A stretch of DNA of 64,000 nucleotides. It comes from Pseudoalteromonas sp. A25 (GTDB taxonomy: Bacteria; Pseudomonadota; Gammaproteobacteria; Enterobacterales; Alteromonadaceae). Under the pieces are notes generated by a model that was given only the letters and a program-made list of their open reading frames with translations, was not told where the DNA came from and did not search any database. Positions 1-9,013 of the stretch are shown here, one piece after another. Position 1 is the stretch's first letter. The number at the start of each line of letters is the position of its first letter. The DNA is taken from NCBI RefSeq assembly GCF_009176705.1, contig NZ_AP021846.1, positions 211,001 through 275,000 of the forward strand, written 5' to 3'. The translations under genes were made by a program, and so were the position numbers.

Positions 1-1
1 T

Positions 2-592
2 CAAATGACAGCTGTGGGAATTGGTTTTCTTGCGAGCATTGCTTTGCTGCTGATACGCAATGTTGATGCTGCCCTTAATCGCATTTGGCGAGTCGAAAAA
101 AAGCGACCATTAATGATCTCGTTTGCAATCTATTGGATGGTACTTACATTAGGCCCTGTTCTGTTAGGAGCGAGTATTGGTGTAACCTCGTATATTGTTT
201 CATTAGTATCGTTCGCTGATCAAGGGATCCCCGGCTTCAGTGGCTTTTTGTTGAAACTGTTGCCTTACGCAATTTCTATGGCTGGCTTTATTATGCTCTA
301 TACTTTAGTGCCTAACACTCGAGTATCGTTTCGTGCCGCGGTGCCAGGTGCATTATTTGCTGCAATGCTATTTGAATTGTCAAAAAAAGGCTTCGCTGCT
401 TATATCAGTCACTTTCCATCTTACGAAGTGATTTACGGGGCGTTAGCAACCGTGCCGATTTTGTTTGTCTGGGTCTACTTATCATGGGTAGTTGTACTCT
501 TAGGGGCAGAGTTTACTGTGTGCTTGAGTGAACACGATTCTTGGTTCAATGAGCTAGATGAACAAAGTGAGGAGCAAAATATTTCCAGTTAA
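2..592 (+). CDS. YihY/BrkB family membrane protein, 5' truncated by window edge
   Basis: This is the C-terminal part of an integral inner-membrane protein of the YihY (UPF0761, formerly RNase BN) family. The reading frame is open to the left edge, so the true start lies outside. About five hydrophobic segments are visible, including one around LIRNVDAALNRIWRVEKKR, which is typical of the family. The protein ends in an acidic soluble tail (ELDEQSEEQ). Its function is not established; the old ribonuclease BN assignment is known to be wrong. It is followed after 9 bases by the aminopeptidase gene, and yihY-dtd-fabY order is conserved in related bacteria, which supports the family call. Confidence 0.85.
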   Translation, partial: QMTAVGIGFLASIALLLIRNVDAALNRIWRVEKKRPLMISFAIYWMVLTLGPVLLGASIGVTSYIVSLVSFADQGIPGFSGFLLKLLPYAISMAGFIMLYTLVPNTRVSFRAAVPGALFAAMLFELSKKGFAAYISHFPSYEVIYGALATVPILFVWVYLSWVVVLLGAEFTVCLSEHDSWFNELDEQSEEQNISS

Positions 593-601
593 AGAGGTGT
601 C

Positions 602-1546
602 ATGATGGCACAAGGTTATCGAGTTGGAGAAGTATCCCGTCAATTTCATTTTGCCGTAGGTGATGGTCATCAAATCTATGTAGAAGAATATGGAAAAGCC
701 GATGGTTTACCCGTCATCGTTAATCATGGCGGTCCAGGATGTGGGCTCAGTCGTGATTCAGCACAGTACTTTAACCCACAACGTTATCGTATAATTTTGT
801 TCAGTCAAAGGGGCTGTGGCGGCTCCACACCACTGGAGCTTGATAACAACACACCAAAACATCTGGTCAGTGATATCGTGAGCTTATTAGATCATTTAGA
901 AATTAAACAATCTGTTTTAGCTGGCGGCTCGTGGGGGGCTACTTTAAGTTTGTTGTTTGCTCATCTATATCCTGAACGAGTTAGAGGGTTAATTTTGTGG
1001 GCAAGCTTTTTAGCAACAGACGATGATTTGAGGTGGCTTTATTCAACACAAGGAGCGGGAGCACAGTTTTATCCGGAAAGTTACAGCGCATTTAGTCAAG
1101 GGCTCAGCTGTGAACACGACATTTTAGCTTATTATAGAGACGCTTTGTTTAGCCAAGACGAGTTGTTACAGCATAAGGCTGCACAGCATTGGCATGACTG
1201 GGATAGACAGGTCACAATGGCTGCATCGCTCAGTCGCTATCACTTAGAGCAACCAAGTTGTATTACCCAACAAGCAAAACTGATGTGTCATTACTTTAGC
1301 CCTGAAATATTTTCACAGCTCAAAGGTTTAGATATAGCGCCAGATGCTCTAAGAGGCATACCTAGTTGGTTTATTCATGGACGTCATGACCTTGTTTGCC
1401 GATTTGCGCCGGTGCAAAGGCTCGCTGAAGAACTAAACGCACAGTTATATATATTGGATGGCTTGGGGCACAGCGGTGCTAATGACGCTTACTTTGAAGC
1501 GATACGACGGGCAGCGGATTTACTCGCCTGTAAATTACACACTTAA
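602..1546 (+). CDS. pip: Prolyl aminopeptidase (proline iminopeptidase), S33 family
   Basis: A cytoplasmic alpha/beta-hydrolase that removes N-terminal proline from peptides. The HGGPG oxyanion-hole motif lies near residue 42, and the nucleophile elbow GGSWG places the catalytic serine at residue 110. The likely acid and base are D263 (GRHD) and H290 (LGHSG). The family motif DQRGCGRS appears as SQRGCGGS, with two substitutions, so substrate preference may differ from the classical enzyme. The length of 314 residues is normal. An AGAGGTG ribosome site precedes two adjacent ATG codons (602 and 605). The 9-base gap to yihY suggests one transcript with it. Confidence 0.85.
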   Translation: MMAQGYRVGEVSRQFHFAVGDGHQIYVEEYGKADGLPVIVNHGGPGCGLSRDSAQYFNPQRYRIILFSQRGCGGSTPLELDNNTPKHLVSDIVSLLDHLEIKQSVLAGGSWGATLSLLFAHLYPERVRGLILWASFLATDDDLRWLYSTQGAGAQFYPESYSAFSQGLSCEHDILAYYRDALFSQDELLQHKAAQHWHDWDRQVTMAASLSRYHLEQPSCITQQAKLMCHYFSPEIFSQLKGLDIAPDALRGIPSWFIHGRHDLVCRFAPVQRLAEELNAQLYILDGLGHSGANDAYFEAIRRAADLLACKLHT

Positions 1547-1622
1547 TTATATGATAGCTAGCGATTATCTGGTCATTCCCCTATAGTTGTGCACTTTGTT
1601 GTTGGAAATAAAGGGGAAGTGA

Positions 1623-2060
1623 GTGCAAGGTCTTATACAGAGGGTGTCGCAGGCGAAAGTTGAAGTAGATGGCCGAATTGTTGGTGAGATTGGCACGGGC
1701 ATACTGGTGTTGTTAGGTGTTGAAAAAAATGACGATGTAGGTCATGTTACCAAGCTACTGCACAAGATCAGTAACTACCGTATTTTTACCGATACAGAAG
1801 GTAAAATGAATCTGAGCCTTAGGGATATTTCAGGGCAGATGTTGGTGGTATCACAATTTACGTTAGCTGCTGATACAAGAAAAGGCATGCGTCCCAGCTT
1901 TTCATCAGCGGCCACACCAGAGCAAGCGAGGCATTTATATGAGTTATTTGTTGCGCAAGCAAAAGAGTCTGGCCTACCGGTTGCAACAGGAGAGTTTGCT
2001 GCTGATATGCAAGTAACATTATGCAACGATGGGCCTGTTACGTTCAATCTGACTGTTTAG
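1623..2060 (+). CDS. dtd: D-aminoacyl-tRNA deacylase
   Basis: DTD hydrolyses D-amino acids (and glycine mischarged on tRNA-Ala) from tRNAs, a chirality-proofreading step in translation. The start is GTG at 1623, preceded by an AAAGGGGAAGT ribosome site; no ATG would give the conserved N-terminus MQGLIQRV. The signature SQFTLAAD (active-site loop) and the C-terminal NDGPVTF containing the cross-subunit Gly-cisPro element are both present. At 145 residues it has the standard length. It sits between pip and a convergent methyltransferase gene whose stop overlaps the dtd stop by 4 bases. Confidence 0.95.
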   Translation: MQGLIQRVSQAKVEVDGRIVGEIGTGILVLLGVEKNDDVGHVTKLLHKISNYRIFTDTEGKMNLSLRDISGQMLVVSQFTLAADTRKGMRPSFSSAATPEQARHLYELFVAQAKESGLPVATGEFAADMQVTLCNDGPVTFNLTV

Positions 2061-2746
2061 CGTTTAATAGCAATAATATGATTTGCGTAATCTGTAACAG
2101 TTTCTATATGTGGCTTTTTGCCAAAATTAGTGATGAGTAAATGTTCTAGATGCTGCTTTTGAGATGCATGCTCACATAGAAAGTTAATGAATAGCCAGCC
2201 ATTGGCATTAAGTGCGGCGCGTAATAGTTGGTAAAATGGGTGTTGATATAAAAAAAGTGGTGCGTCTAGTTCACTAAATAGGTCTAAGATGATCCAGTCA
2301 TAGCTTTTTTTGCCTGAAAGTGCGGTATCGGCATTCATGCACGCGACATTGCAACCTTGTTCAGTACTAAAGTATTTTTTATAACAATGAACGATGTCTG
2401 GGTTATTATCTACAGAAAGGACTTTACAATCTGGATAAGTTACATGCAGATAGTCTCTAATAGCGCCCCCTCCAAGGCCTAGCTCTAACACATTTTTTGG
2501 CGATGGTAGATCGCGCCATATTTTTTCAAGTACTTGTAAATGAGGAAAAAGGAGGTGCTCTGGGTGGTTTCTCTCCACCACAGATTGTAAGGTGTTATTG
2601 ATCAGCAACCAGCGCAGAGTTTTGTCCTGTCTTACCTGAATACTGACATCGCCGTGTTTGTGCCAATAAAGCAGATGCCCTAACTGATGGCTTTGCTGGA
2701 CAAACTGGTTGGCGATCGTGCCGCTTGCAGTTACAAAATTATGCAT
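2057..2746 (-). CDS. Spermidine synthase-like SAM-dependent methyltransferase
   Basis: A 229-residue protein with a Rossmann-type AdoMet-binding core. The glycine-rich loop ELGLGGG lies around residues 91-97, followed by the acidic strand end LSVDNNP and the WIILDLF segment. This organisation is that of the SpeE (spermidine synthase) superfamily, but the protein is shorter than true SpeE and lacks its N-terminal beta domain in full, so polyamine synthesis cannot be inferred. It runs convergently into dtd with a 4-base overlap and has its own promoter region on the 3' side. Substrate unknown. Confidence 0.7.
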   Translation of the reverse strand: MHNFVTASGTIANQFVQQSHQLGHLLYWHKHGDVSIQVRQDKTLRWLLINNTLQSVVERNHPEHLLFPHLQVLEKIWRDLPSPKNVLELGLGGGAIRDYLHVTYPDCKVLSVDNNPDIVHCYKKYFSTEQGCNVACMNADTALSGKKSYDWIILDLFSELDAPLFLYQHPFYQLLRAALNANGWLFINFLCEHASQKQHLEHLLITNFGKKPHIETVTDYANHIIAIKR

Positions 2747-2904
2747 AGTAACATGAGCATAGCTTAGGTTTTAAATTGTGCACATTTTGTGTGGTATTTT
2801 TTACACTCTTAAATCGGCTTCTGCCAGTAGAGTATGTTCAGATACTAAGATTTCTTGTATGGTTTATGATTCATCAGCACGAAAAATGAATAACAGGAGT
2901 ACAT

Positions 2905-3798
2905 ATGTTTAAGGTTAGCTCACCTCAAAGTAGTGAAGACTGGCAAGCTTATTATCAATTGCGTTGGCAGGTACTCCGTGCCCCTTGGGGGCAACCTAGG
3001 GGCTCTGAGCAGGATGATTTAGAGCAAGAATCTGAGCATTTGTACATCAAAAATAATGAAGGAGAGGTGTTGGCGGTTGCGCGTTTGCACTTTAATAATC
3101 AACAGCAAGCACAAGTTCGCTACATGGCGGTATCAGAACAGCACAGAGGTCAGCATTTAGGAAGCCGTTTATTACATGAGCTAGAGAAGAGCGCTTGGCG
3201 ACAAAACGCTGAAGAACTTGTGTTATTTGCTCGGGAGCGGGCATTGGCTTTTTATGAACGACATGGCTATCAGATGGTTGAAAAAGCACATCTTGCTTAT
3301 AACGATATCCAACACTGGAAGATGGTAAAACAAAAACCAACAGAACCAGGCTGGTTTCGCCACCCAGATTGGACGCAAGTTTTACAAAACACATGGCGAG
3401 AATCGATTCCGATCAGTGACGCTATGGGAATAAAAGTTGAAAGCTATACCGACTGGCAGTTTTCAACTCGCGCAGATCTAAAAGCAAATTTAAACCTTCA
3501 TAATTCTATGTTCGCGGGTTCAATTTATAGTATGGCCACGTTAACAGGATGGGGCGCAACGTATTTGGCACTCAAAGAGCGGAACCTTGAAGGAAATATC
3601 GTCCTCGCCGATGCGAATATTAAATACTTAAAACCTCTCACTACGGCACCGAGTGCAACGGTGTCTATAGCCGATTGTAAAGGTGTACTCGATGAAGTCA
3701 CAAGCCAAGGTAAGGCCAAGTACTATGTGCCTGTGAAGGTCTATGATGGCGATGTATTGGTTGCGACATTTGATGGGACATTTGTTGTCGTAAAATGA
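2905..3798 (+). CDS. fabY: FabY (YiiD)-like bifunctional GNAT acetyltransferase / hotdog thioesterase protein
   Basis: Two domains are fused. Residues 1-145 form a GNAT N-acetyltransferase fold with the acetyl-CoA loop QHRGQHLGSRLL near residue 80. Residues 150-297 match the YiiD C-terminal hotdog thioesterase-like domain (NLHNSMFAGSIYSMATLTGWG). Escherichia coli YiiD was renamed FabY because it contributes to initiation of fatty-acid synthesis; that role is by homology only here. An AGGAG site at 2895-2899 precedes the ATG. A hairpin just after the stop probably terminates the gene. Confidence 0.82.
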   Translation: MFKVSSPQSSEDWQAYYQLRWQVLRAPWGQPRGSEQDDLEQESEHLYIKNNEGEVLAVARLHFNNQQQAQVRYMAVSEQHRGQHLGSRLLHELEKSAWRQNAEELVLFARERALAFYERHGYQMVEKAHLAYNDIQHWKMVKQKPTEPGWFRHPDWTQVLQNTWRESIPISDAMGIKVESYTDWQFSTRADLKANLNLHNSMFAGSIYSMATLTGWGATYLALKERNLEGNIVLADANIKYLKPLTTAPSATVSIADCKGVLDEVTSQGKAKYYVPVKVYDGDVLVATFDGTFVVVK

Positions 3799-3803
3799 AT
3801 GAG

Positions 3804-3826
3804 AAGCGAGTGAACACTCGCTTTTA
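3804..3826 (+). terminator. Probable intrinsic terminator after fabY
   Basis: An 8-bp stem (AAGCGAGT paired with ACTCGCTT) with a GAAC loop begins 5 bases after the fabY stop and is followed by a short T run. Confidence 0.6.
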
Positions 3827-3868
3827 GTAGCAAATAGTGAGTGCTTGCAGGAGTAAATCGCTCACTAT

Positions 3869-4609
3869 TTATTGTAAGTTATACTTCGTTAGTAATTGCT
3901 GGATCAGGCGTTGGGAATTGAGTTGCGCTGCTCGGGTATCGAAGGTTTGCATCATAGCGTCAATACTATGTTGGTTTTTTGTCGCAGGTGTAAAGGCCAT
4001 GAATATTTCTGTTCTACTCACACAGCCTGCTAGTTTATAGTCATGCCACATATTTGCCTGTTTAAGCTCATAGCGCGTTGAGTTTTTGGTAAACAAGAAT
4101 GCATCGATACGTTTTTTGGATAGCATTTGCGCGCTCTGTTTAATGTACCTTTCATGATATGGCTGGAAGACAAACTGCTCAGTGTGGTTTGACACATATT
4201 GGTTTAGCTCCTCAATGGAAGTGTCAATCGCAATACCTATTTGCATTTTATTGAGTGAATCAACACCCCGATACTGCCATTGATTGTCTGCAGTGGTAAA
4301 AAAACACATTTCTTGCTGCCCAACCGCAGTATTGGGGTAGCGTAATTGCGGCGCTTCTGCTTTTGCTGGTGCCAGAAGGGCATGGTACTTACCTGCGAGC
4401 ACATATTTAATTGCTCTTGACCAAGGGAAGTAGTCTATTTTGAGTTGATAATCTGAATTGCGATAAATTTCTTCGACTAAATCTATTACATAGCCTTTTT
4501 CTGTTTGTTTTGGGCATATTTGTGGACACCAATCGATGGCTGCCACTTTGATAGTTTTAGCAAAAACACTGGTATTGAAAATGAGGAACATTAACAGCCA
4601 TACTCTCAT
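3869..4609 (-). CDS. Periplasmic solute-binding protein (SBP_bac_3-like)
   Basis: A 246-residue exported protein with a short signal peptide (MRVWLLMFLIFNTSVFA). The mature part has the two-lobe pattern of family-3 solute-binding proteins: the opening IKVAAIDWCPQ, then GYVIDLVEEIYR and FPWSRAIKYVLAGKYHALLAPA. Stand-alone members without transporter genes are abundant in Alteromonadales; their ligands and roles are mostly unknown, and no permease or ATPase lies nearby. Several cysteines in the mature protein (WCPQIC, MCFF, GCVS) could form disulfides. Confidence 0.7.
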   Translation of the reverse strand: MRVWLLMFLIFNTSVFAKTIKVAAIDWCPQICPKQTEKGYVIDLVEEIYRNSDYQLKIDYFPWSRAIKYVLAGKYHALLAPAKAEAPQLRYPNTAVGQQEMCFFTTADNQWQYRGVDSLNKMQIGIAIDTSIEELNQYVSNHTEQFVFQPYHERYIKQSAQMLSKKRIDAFLFTKNSTRYELKQANMWHDYKLAGCVSRTEIFMAFTPATKNQHSIDAMMQTFDTRAAQLNSQRLIQQLLTKYNLQ

Positions 4610-4718
4610 TACTAATCCTCGAAGTAATAAATAGATGTTTATTATTGTAATGCTTTAACTTTAGGCGATGATGTAGATAAATGACAGCTCGTCTTGTGGC
4701 CTTGATTAGGCAGCCACT

Positions 4719-5525
4719 TTATTTTCGTAAATATTGTCCAGGGGTGCAGTTAAACACTTTTTTAAAGGCGGTATTAAAGGCTGAGCTTGACTCAAAGCCA
4801 AGTTGCTCAGCGATGATTTGTTGGCTGTAACCAGCTTCAATCATTTCGACTGCCCGAAGCCCTCTTAGTTTTTGTTTCCACTGACTGAAGTTCATCGTAA
4901 AACTTTTATTGAATAGACGATTTAGTGTTCGAGTTGAGGCTCCAACTTCTTCACCCCACTGTTGCAATGTTTTATTGCAACCAGGGTTGGCATAAAGCTC
5001 GCTTATTATGGGTAGTAACCGAGAGTCTTGAGCGGTTGGCATAAAAAAGGCGCTGGTTGGCGCTGACTCAAGTCTGTCTATAAAAACGTCGATAAAGCGT
5101 CGTTTTTTTTCATCAGGTGTATAGTTAGGATCCCATTGACATATTTCTAAAATAATCGCTTTGAGCAGCTCGTCTACATGCAGAAGTTTGGCTTTGTGAC
5201 CTAACACGTCTACATATTCATCATCAATGTATACACTTCGAAAGTGTCCACCGTAGCGGCAAAACGTTTCGTGAGGTAAGTGTGGCGGTAGCCAAAGCGC
5301 CTGATTGGGAGGAATAACAAAATTACCAGCAGGTGTACTAATACTCATTACTCCATTACTGGTGTAGGCAAGTTGCCCCCATGTATGTTGGTGAGTTTGT
5401 ACATGCTGCCAAGGCGGCATGCTGCTTGCCCTAGGGTAAACGGGTTTGCCAAGCGCCTTTAAATTGAATCGCGTTCTTATACTTACCCATTTAGATGTTG
5501 TCTGATCTGATAAACTTTCTGTCAT
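4719..5525 (-). CDS. AraC-family transcriptional regulator with cupin N-domain
   Basis: The N-terminal half has a cupin-like sensor region (QHTWGQLAYTSNGVM, IPPNQALWLPPHLPHE), and the C-terminal 100 residues carry two helix-turn-helix motifs ending in the AraC signature GFESSSAFNTAFKKVFNCTPGQY. The length of 268 residues is normal. It is divergent from the MFS gene starting at 5602, across about 76 bases, so it is the likely regulator of that transporter. The effector is unknown. Confidence 0.85.
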   Translation of the reverse strand: MTESLSDQTTSKWVSIRTRFNLKALGKPVYPRASSMPPWQHVQTHQHTWGQLAYTSNGVMSISTPAGNFVIPPNQALWLPPHLPHETFCRYGGHFRSVYIDDEYVDVLGHKAKLLHVDELLKAIILEICQWDPNYTPDEKKRRFIDVFIDRLESAPTSAFFMPTAQDSRLLPIISELYANPGCNKTLQQWGEEVGASTRTLNRLFNKSFTMNFSQWKQKLRGLRAVEMIEAGYSQQIIAEQLGFESSSAFNTAFKKVFNCTPGQYLRK

Positions 5526-5601
5526 AGTGTTACATTTTGGTCATGTCAAAGTGAGCATACAATGAGCAGCATATACAATCAATGTGCTTATTGGAGAGAC
5601 A

Positions 5602-6795
5602 ATGGAAGAGATACCTAATCAAAAATGGAAAACCCCCTTTGGTTTTTTGACTTTAGCAACTATTGTGATGGCCGTCACATTCGCAGCTTGGACTGCATTG
5701 CTAAATAACTTTGCCATAGAGGCTGCTCAGTTTACAGGGGCCAATATGGGAATGTTGCAATCGTTAAGAGAGATCCCTGGCTTTTTAGCTTTCACAGCTG
5801 TCTTTATCTTGTTGGTTTTAAAAGAACAAACATTTGCCTTAGTCAGTTTATGCTTGCTGTCAGTGGGGGTTGCGATCACTGGTTTTTTTCCCACAATTTA
5901 TGGTTTATATGCAACAACAGTACTGATGTCGATTGGCTTTCACTATTTTGAAACGCTTAATCAATCATTAAGTTTGCAATGGTTTAATAAAGAGGAAGCG
6001 GCCCATAAACTAGGGCAGCTCTTATCAATAAAGTCTATGGCTTCACTGGTCACATTTGCCTTGATCTGGCTGTGTGTCACTTTTTTAACGAAAAGCTACG
6101 AGTGGTTATATCTTGTTCTGGGTGGAGTGGGCTTACTACTGACGTTGTTTATGATCAGTGCATTTCCGCACTTTGAAGCAAAAAGCACGCAACACAAAAA
6201 GCTCATACTACGCAAAGAATACAGTTTGTATTATTTGCTGTTGTTCTTTTCTGGTGCACGCAGACAAATTTTTATGGTGTTCGCTGGCTTTTTAATGGTT
6301 GAAAAGTTTGGCTTTGATGTGGCTCAAATTACACTGCTATATATGCTCAATCATGTGATCAATATTTTTGCTGCGCCAGCGATTGGCAAAATGATCGGTA
6401 GAATTGGAGAGCAAAAGGCACTAACGATAGAATATACAGGGCTCATACTGGTATTTACTGGTTATGCGCTTGTTGAATCAGCTGATTTGGCGGCGGTGCT
6501 TTACGTTGTTGATCATCTGTTTTTTGCCATGGCAATTGCTTTGAAAACATATTTTCAGAAAATAGCCAGACCTGAAGATATCGCCTCCACAGCGGGTGTT
6601 AGCTTTACAATCAATCATATTGCAGCCGTTATTATTCCAGCAAGTTTTGGCATCGTATGGCTTTACGACAATTCCTTGGTGTTTTACTTTGGCGCTGGAT
6701 TAGCTGCATGTTCGCTAATTTTAAGTCAATTCATTGGCTGGCACTTACAGCGTAGGCAAGCTCAGTTGCCAATTGCAGAGCAACATATAAGCTAA
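5602..6795 (+). CDS. MFS transporter
   Basis: An inner-membrane carrier of about 397 residues with roughly twelve hydrophobic segments. A GTG six codons upstream (5584) is possible, but the ATG at 5602 has a GGAGAG ribosome site at 5593-5598 with proper spacing, so it is preferred. The substrate cannot be read from the sequence. It is divergent from an AraC-type regulator and convergent with a LysR gene. Confidence 0.78.
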   Translation: MEEIPNQKWKTPFGFLTLATIVMAVTFAAWTALLNNFAIEAAQFTGANMGMLQSLREIPGFLAFTAVFILLVLKEQTFALVSLCLLSVGVAITGFFPTIYGLYATTVLMSIGFHYFETLNQSLSLQWFNKEEAAHKLGQLLSIKSMASLVTFALIWLCVTFLTKSYEWLYLVLGGVGLLLTLFMISAFPHFEAKSTQHKKLILRKEYSLYYLLLFFSGARRQIFMVFAGFLMVEKFGFDVAQITLLYMLNHVINIFAAPAIGKMIGRIGEQKALTIEYTGLILVFTGYALVESADLAAVLYVVDHLFFAMAIALKTYFQKIARPEDIASTAGVSFTINHIAAVIIPASFGIVWLYDNSLVFYFGAGLAACSLILSQFIGWHLQRRQAQLPIAEQHIS

Positions 6796-6811
6796 AACAA
6801 ATATAGAGGCG

Positions 6812-7702
6812 TCAGGTTTGCATAGAGCTCAATCGCTGTTTTAAATGATCAATAAACATGCGAGTTTTTAGAGGCGTAAAAGCACTTTTTGGGTAGTATG
6901 CCCATAACTGCTTTTTAGCAGATTGAATGGCAGGTAAAACGGGTACTAACGTACCTGCGTCGAGCTGTTTTGTAAGGTAACTTGGTGATATAAAAATTAA
7001 TCCCATACCTTGTTCTGCTGCCTCTAGCATCACATCTAAGTGGTCAGACACGAAGTTATAATGTGTGAAATCAAATTTGCTTCCATCATTTAAAACAATA
7101 TGACCTTTTTGTTGATAATAGCTGCTCAGCAGCATGTTATGACCAGCCAAGTCCTCTAATTTATCAATGTTGGGATGTTGCAGTAAGTAGCTAGGGGACG
7201 CAAATAGACTCATTTGATATGTTAATAAGCTACACCCTTTATGGGCAATAGAGTCAAACTCGTCATAGTGGCGAGTGATAACTAAATCATGATGCAAATC
7301 CGGCGGGGCACCAGGGGCGAGCACATTTAGCTGGATACTGATCTCTGGATAAGTGGCCAAAAAGCTCTGGATACTCGGCATTAAGATACTATTACCCACC
7401 GCTAAGGTAGCGGCAATTTTCAATGTGCCAGTAGGAATTTGATTCATTTCTTGAGTGTGTGTCATAACAGACTCAAACTGCGCCAGTAATGCCCGAGCTT
7501 TGGGTAGAAACACTTGCCCAGACTCACTTAAAGTAACTTGTCTTGTTGTACGAATGAGCAAACTGGTACCTAGTTGTCTTTCTAGCCAATCAATGCGCTT
7601 GCTCACTGCAGATGATGAAATACCAAGCTGCTGGGCAGCCTGTGTAAAACTTGCTTGTTCTGCAATCAGTACAAAGCTTTTGGCTGCTGTTAACCAATCC
7701 AT
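6812..7702 (-). CDS. LysR-family transcriptional regulator
   Basis: A 296-residue LTTR. The winged helix-turn-helix occupies residues 1-60 (FVLIAEQASFTQAAQQLGISSSAVSKRIDWLERQLG), followed by a LysR substrate-binding domain. It is divergent from a Bcr/CflA-like MFS exporter, and the intergenic region contains a perfect inverted repeat that is a likely binding site. The inducer is unknown. Confidence 0.88.
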   Translation of the reverse strand: MDWLTAAKSFVLIAEQASFTQAAQQLGISSSAVSKRIDWLERQLGTSLLIRTTRQVTLSESGQVFLPKARALLAQFESVMTHTQEMNQIPTGTLKIAATLAVGNSILMPSIQSFLATYPEISIQLNVLAPGAPPDLHHDLVITRHYDEFDSIAHKGCSLLTYQMSLFASPSYLLQHPNIDKLEDLAGHNMLLSSYYQQKGHIVLNDGSKFDFTHYNFVSDHLDVMLEAAEQGMGLIFISPSYLTKQLDAGTLVPVLPAIQSAKKQLWAYYPKSAFTPLKTRMFIDHLKQRLSSMQT

Positions 7703-7718
7703 ATTAGTTCTTGTTAGG

Positions 7719-7741
7719 ATGTAATGTTATTCCAATTACAT
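7719..7741. promoter_or_regulatory. Inverted repeat, likely LysR operator
   Basis: ATGTAAT and its exact complement ATTACAT flank 9 bases between the divergent LysR and MFS genes. The T-N11-A type geometry and the position fit a LysR-type binding site; assignment to this regulator is inference. Confidence 0.45.
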
Positions 7742-7801
7742 GCTTTTTAATCATTAAAGTAAAGCCTATATTAACGGCTCATTGTTTGTTGAGTGGATAT
7801 A

Positions 7802-9013
7802 ATGATGGTATGGGTGGCAGTGTTACTTTTGTCTTGCTCTCAATTAGCGAGCCAAATATTTTTGCCGGTGTTGCCCCAGATTGCCAGTCAACTGGCACTC
7901 AGTATTGGGCAAAGTCAAATGATGATCACTGGGTACTTCCTATGTTTAGGGATATCACAATTGGTTGTTGGCCCACTGCGAGATAAGTATGGTGATAGGC
8001 AAGTCTTTATTATTGGCCAGTCGCTGTTTGTCTTGGGGTGTGTGTTATGTGCGATGGCAAACAATGTGGCGTGGTTTGCTTTAGGCCGAGTGCTTCAAGG
8101 GTTGGGGGCTGCAGCACCACTGCTAATAAGCAGAACCTTGCTGGGTGTTGTATACCAAGGCAAGTATTTACAAAGCGCCATAAACAGTTTAGCAATGGCT
8201 GCGAGTGGTATCGCGATATTGTCACCTTATTTAGGGGGGGCTTTGGGGCAGTGGTCAAGTTGGCAAGCTGTTGCTTGGTCATTAGCGGGTTATGTGTTTC
8301 TTGTCGCTTTGATTGGATTAAAGCTGTTGCCTCGCAGCAAACTGTATCAAGCGCCTATTTCATTGCACCCAAGGCAGCTGCTAGAGCGTTATAGTTTGCT
8401 GTTGTTTGCGCCACAATTTATCGCGGTTGCGTTATTTAAATGGGGACCCACTTTCATATATTTAACTATCCAACTGTACTACCCATTTGTATTACAGTCA
8501 CAATTTGCCATGACGCAAAGTGATTTTGGCCAGTTTATGATGTTACCTATGGTTGGGTTATTAGTGGGCGCTATGCTGACTAAGTATTTTCAAAGTCGGT
8601 GTGGTGTGGGCAAAACACTTGCGCTTTTTTGGCCTTTATTGCTGATAAGCGGTAGCTGTTTTTTGATTTTACCATTCACGTTGGTTACTGCGTTGTTTGG
8701 ATATGCATTGGTAATGATTGTTTTTGGCGGTTACTTTTCTTTGTATATGCGCCTTGTGAGTAGGCTTTTCCCTTCTCAGGCTGGTACTGCCAATGCGCTA
8801 ATTGGTGCTATCGAGTTACTGCTATTTACGTTACTGGCAGTGGCTCTTAATACCTACTTTATAAATGTGCCCAGTGATATCGCTTGGCTTATCTGGGCTG
8901 TAGCTGCGTTGCTGATATGGGCTTGGGGAACCTTGTTTATAGAGCAAGAACAAGCGAGCGTTTATTGCCAGCATTTAAAGCAAACAGTAAAAATTAAAAA
9001 AAGGAGTCGCTAA
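7802..9013 (+). CDS. Bcr/CflA-type MFS efflux transporter
   Basis: About 403 residues and twelve membrane segments. The early part (SQIFLPVLPQIASQL, then GPLRDKYGDRQVF as the loop 2-3 motif A, then LGRVLQGLGAAAP) matches drug:proton antiporters of the Bcr/CflA family. The start is uncertain: GTG 7793 is open, but the GAGTGG site at 7791-7796 is placed for ATG 7802 or 7805. It is divergent from a LysR gene and its stop overlaps the next start in TAATG, indicating translational coupling to a GNAT enzyme. Confidence 0.78.
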   Translation: MMVWVAVLLLSCSQLASQIFLPVLPQIASQLALSIGQSQMMITGYFLCLGISQLVVGPLRDKYGDRQVFIIGQSLFVLGCVLCAMANNVAWFALGRVLQGLGAAAPLLISRTLLGVVYQGKYLQSAINSLAMAASGIAILSPYLGGALGQWSSWQAVAWSLAGYVFLVALIGLKLLPRSKLYQAPISLHPRQLLERYSLLLFAPQFIAVALFKWGPTFIYLTIQLYYPFVLQSQFAMTQSDFGQFMMLPMVGLLVGAMLTKYFQSRCGVGKTLALFWPLLLISGSCFLILPFTLVTALFGYALVMIVFGGYFSLYMRLVSRLFPSQAGTANALIGAIELLLFTLLAVALNTYFINVPSDIAWLIWAVAALLIWAWGTLFIEQEQASVYCQHLKQTVKIKKRSR

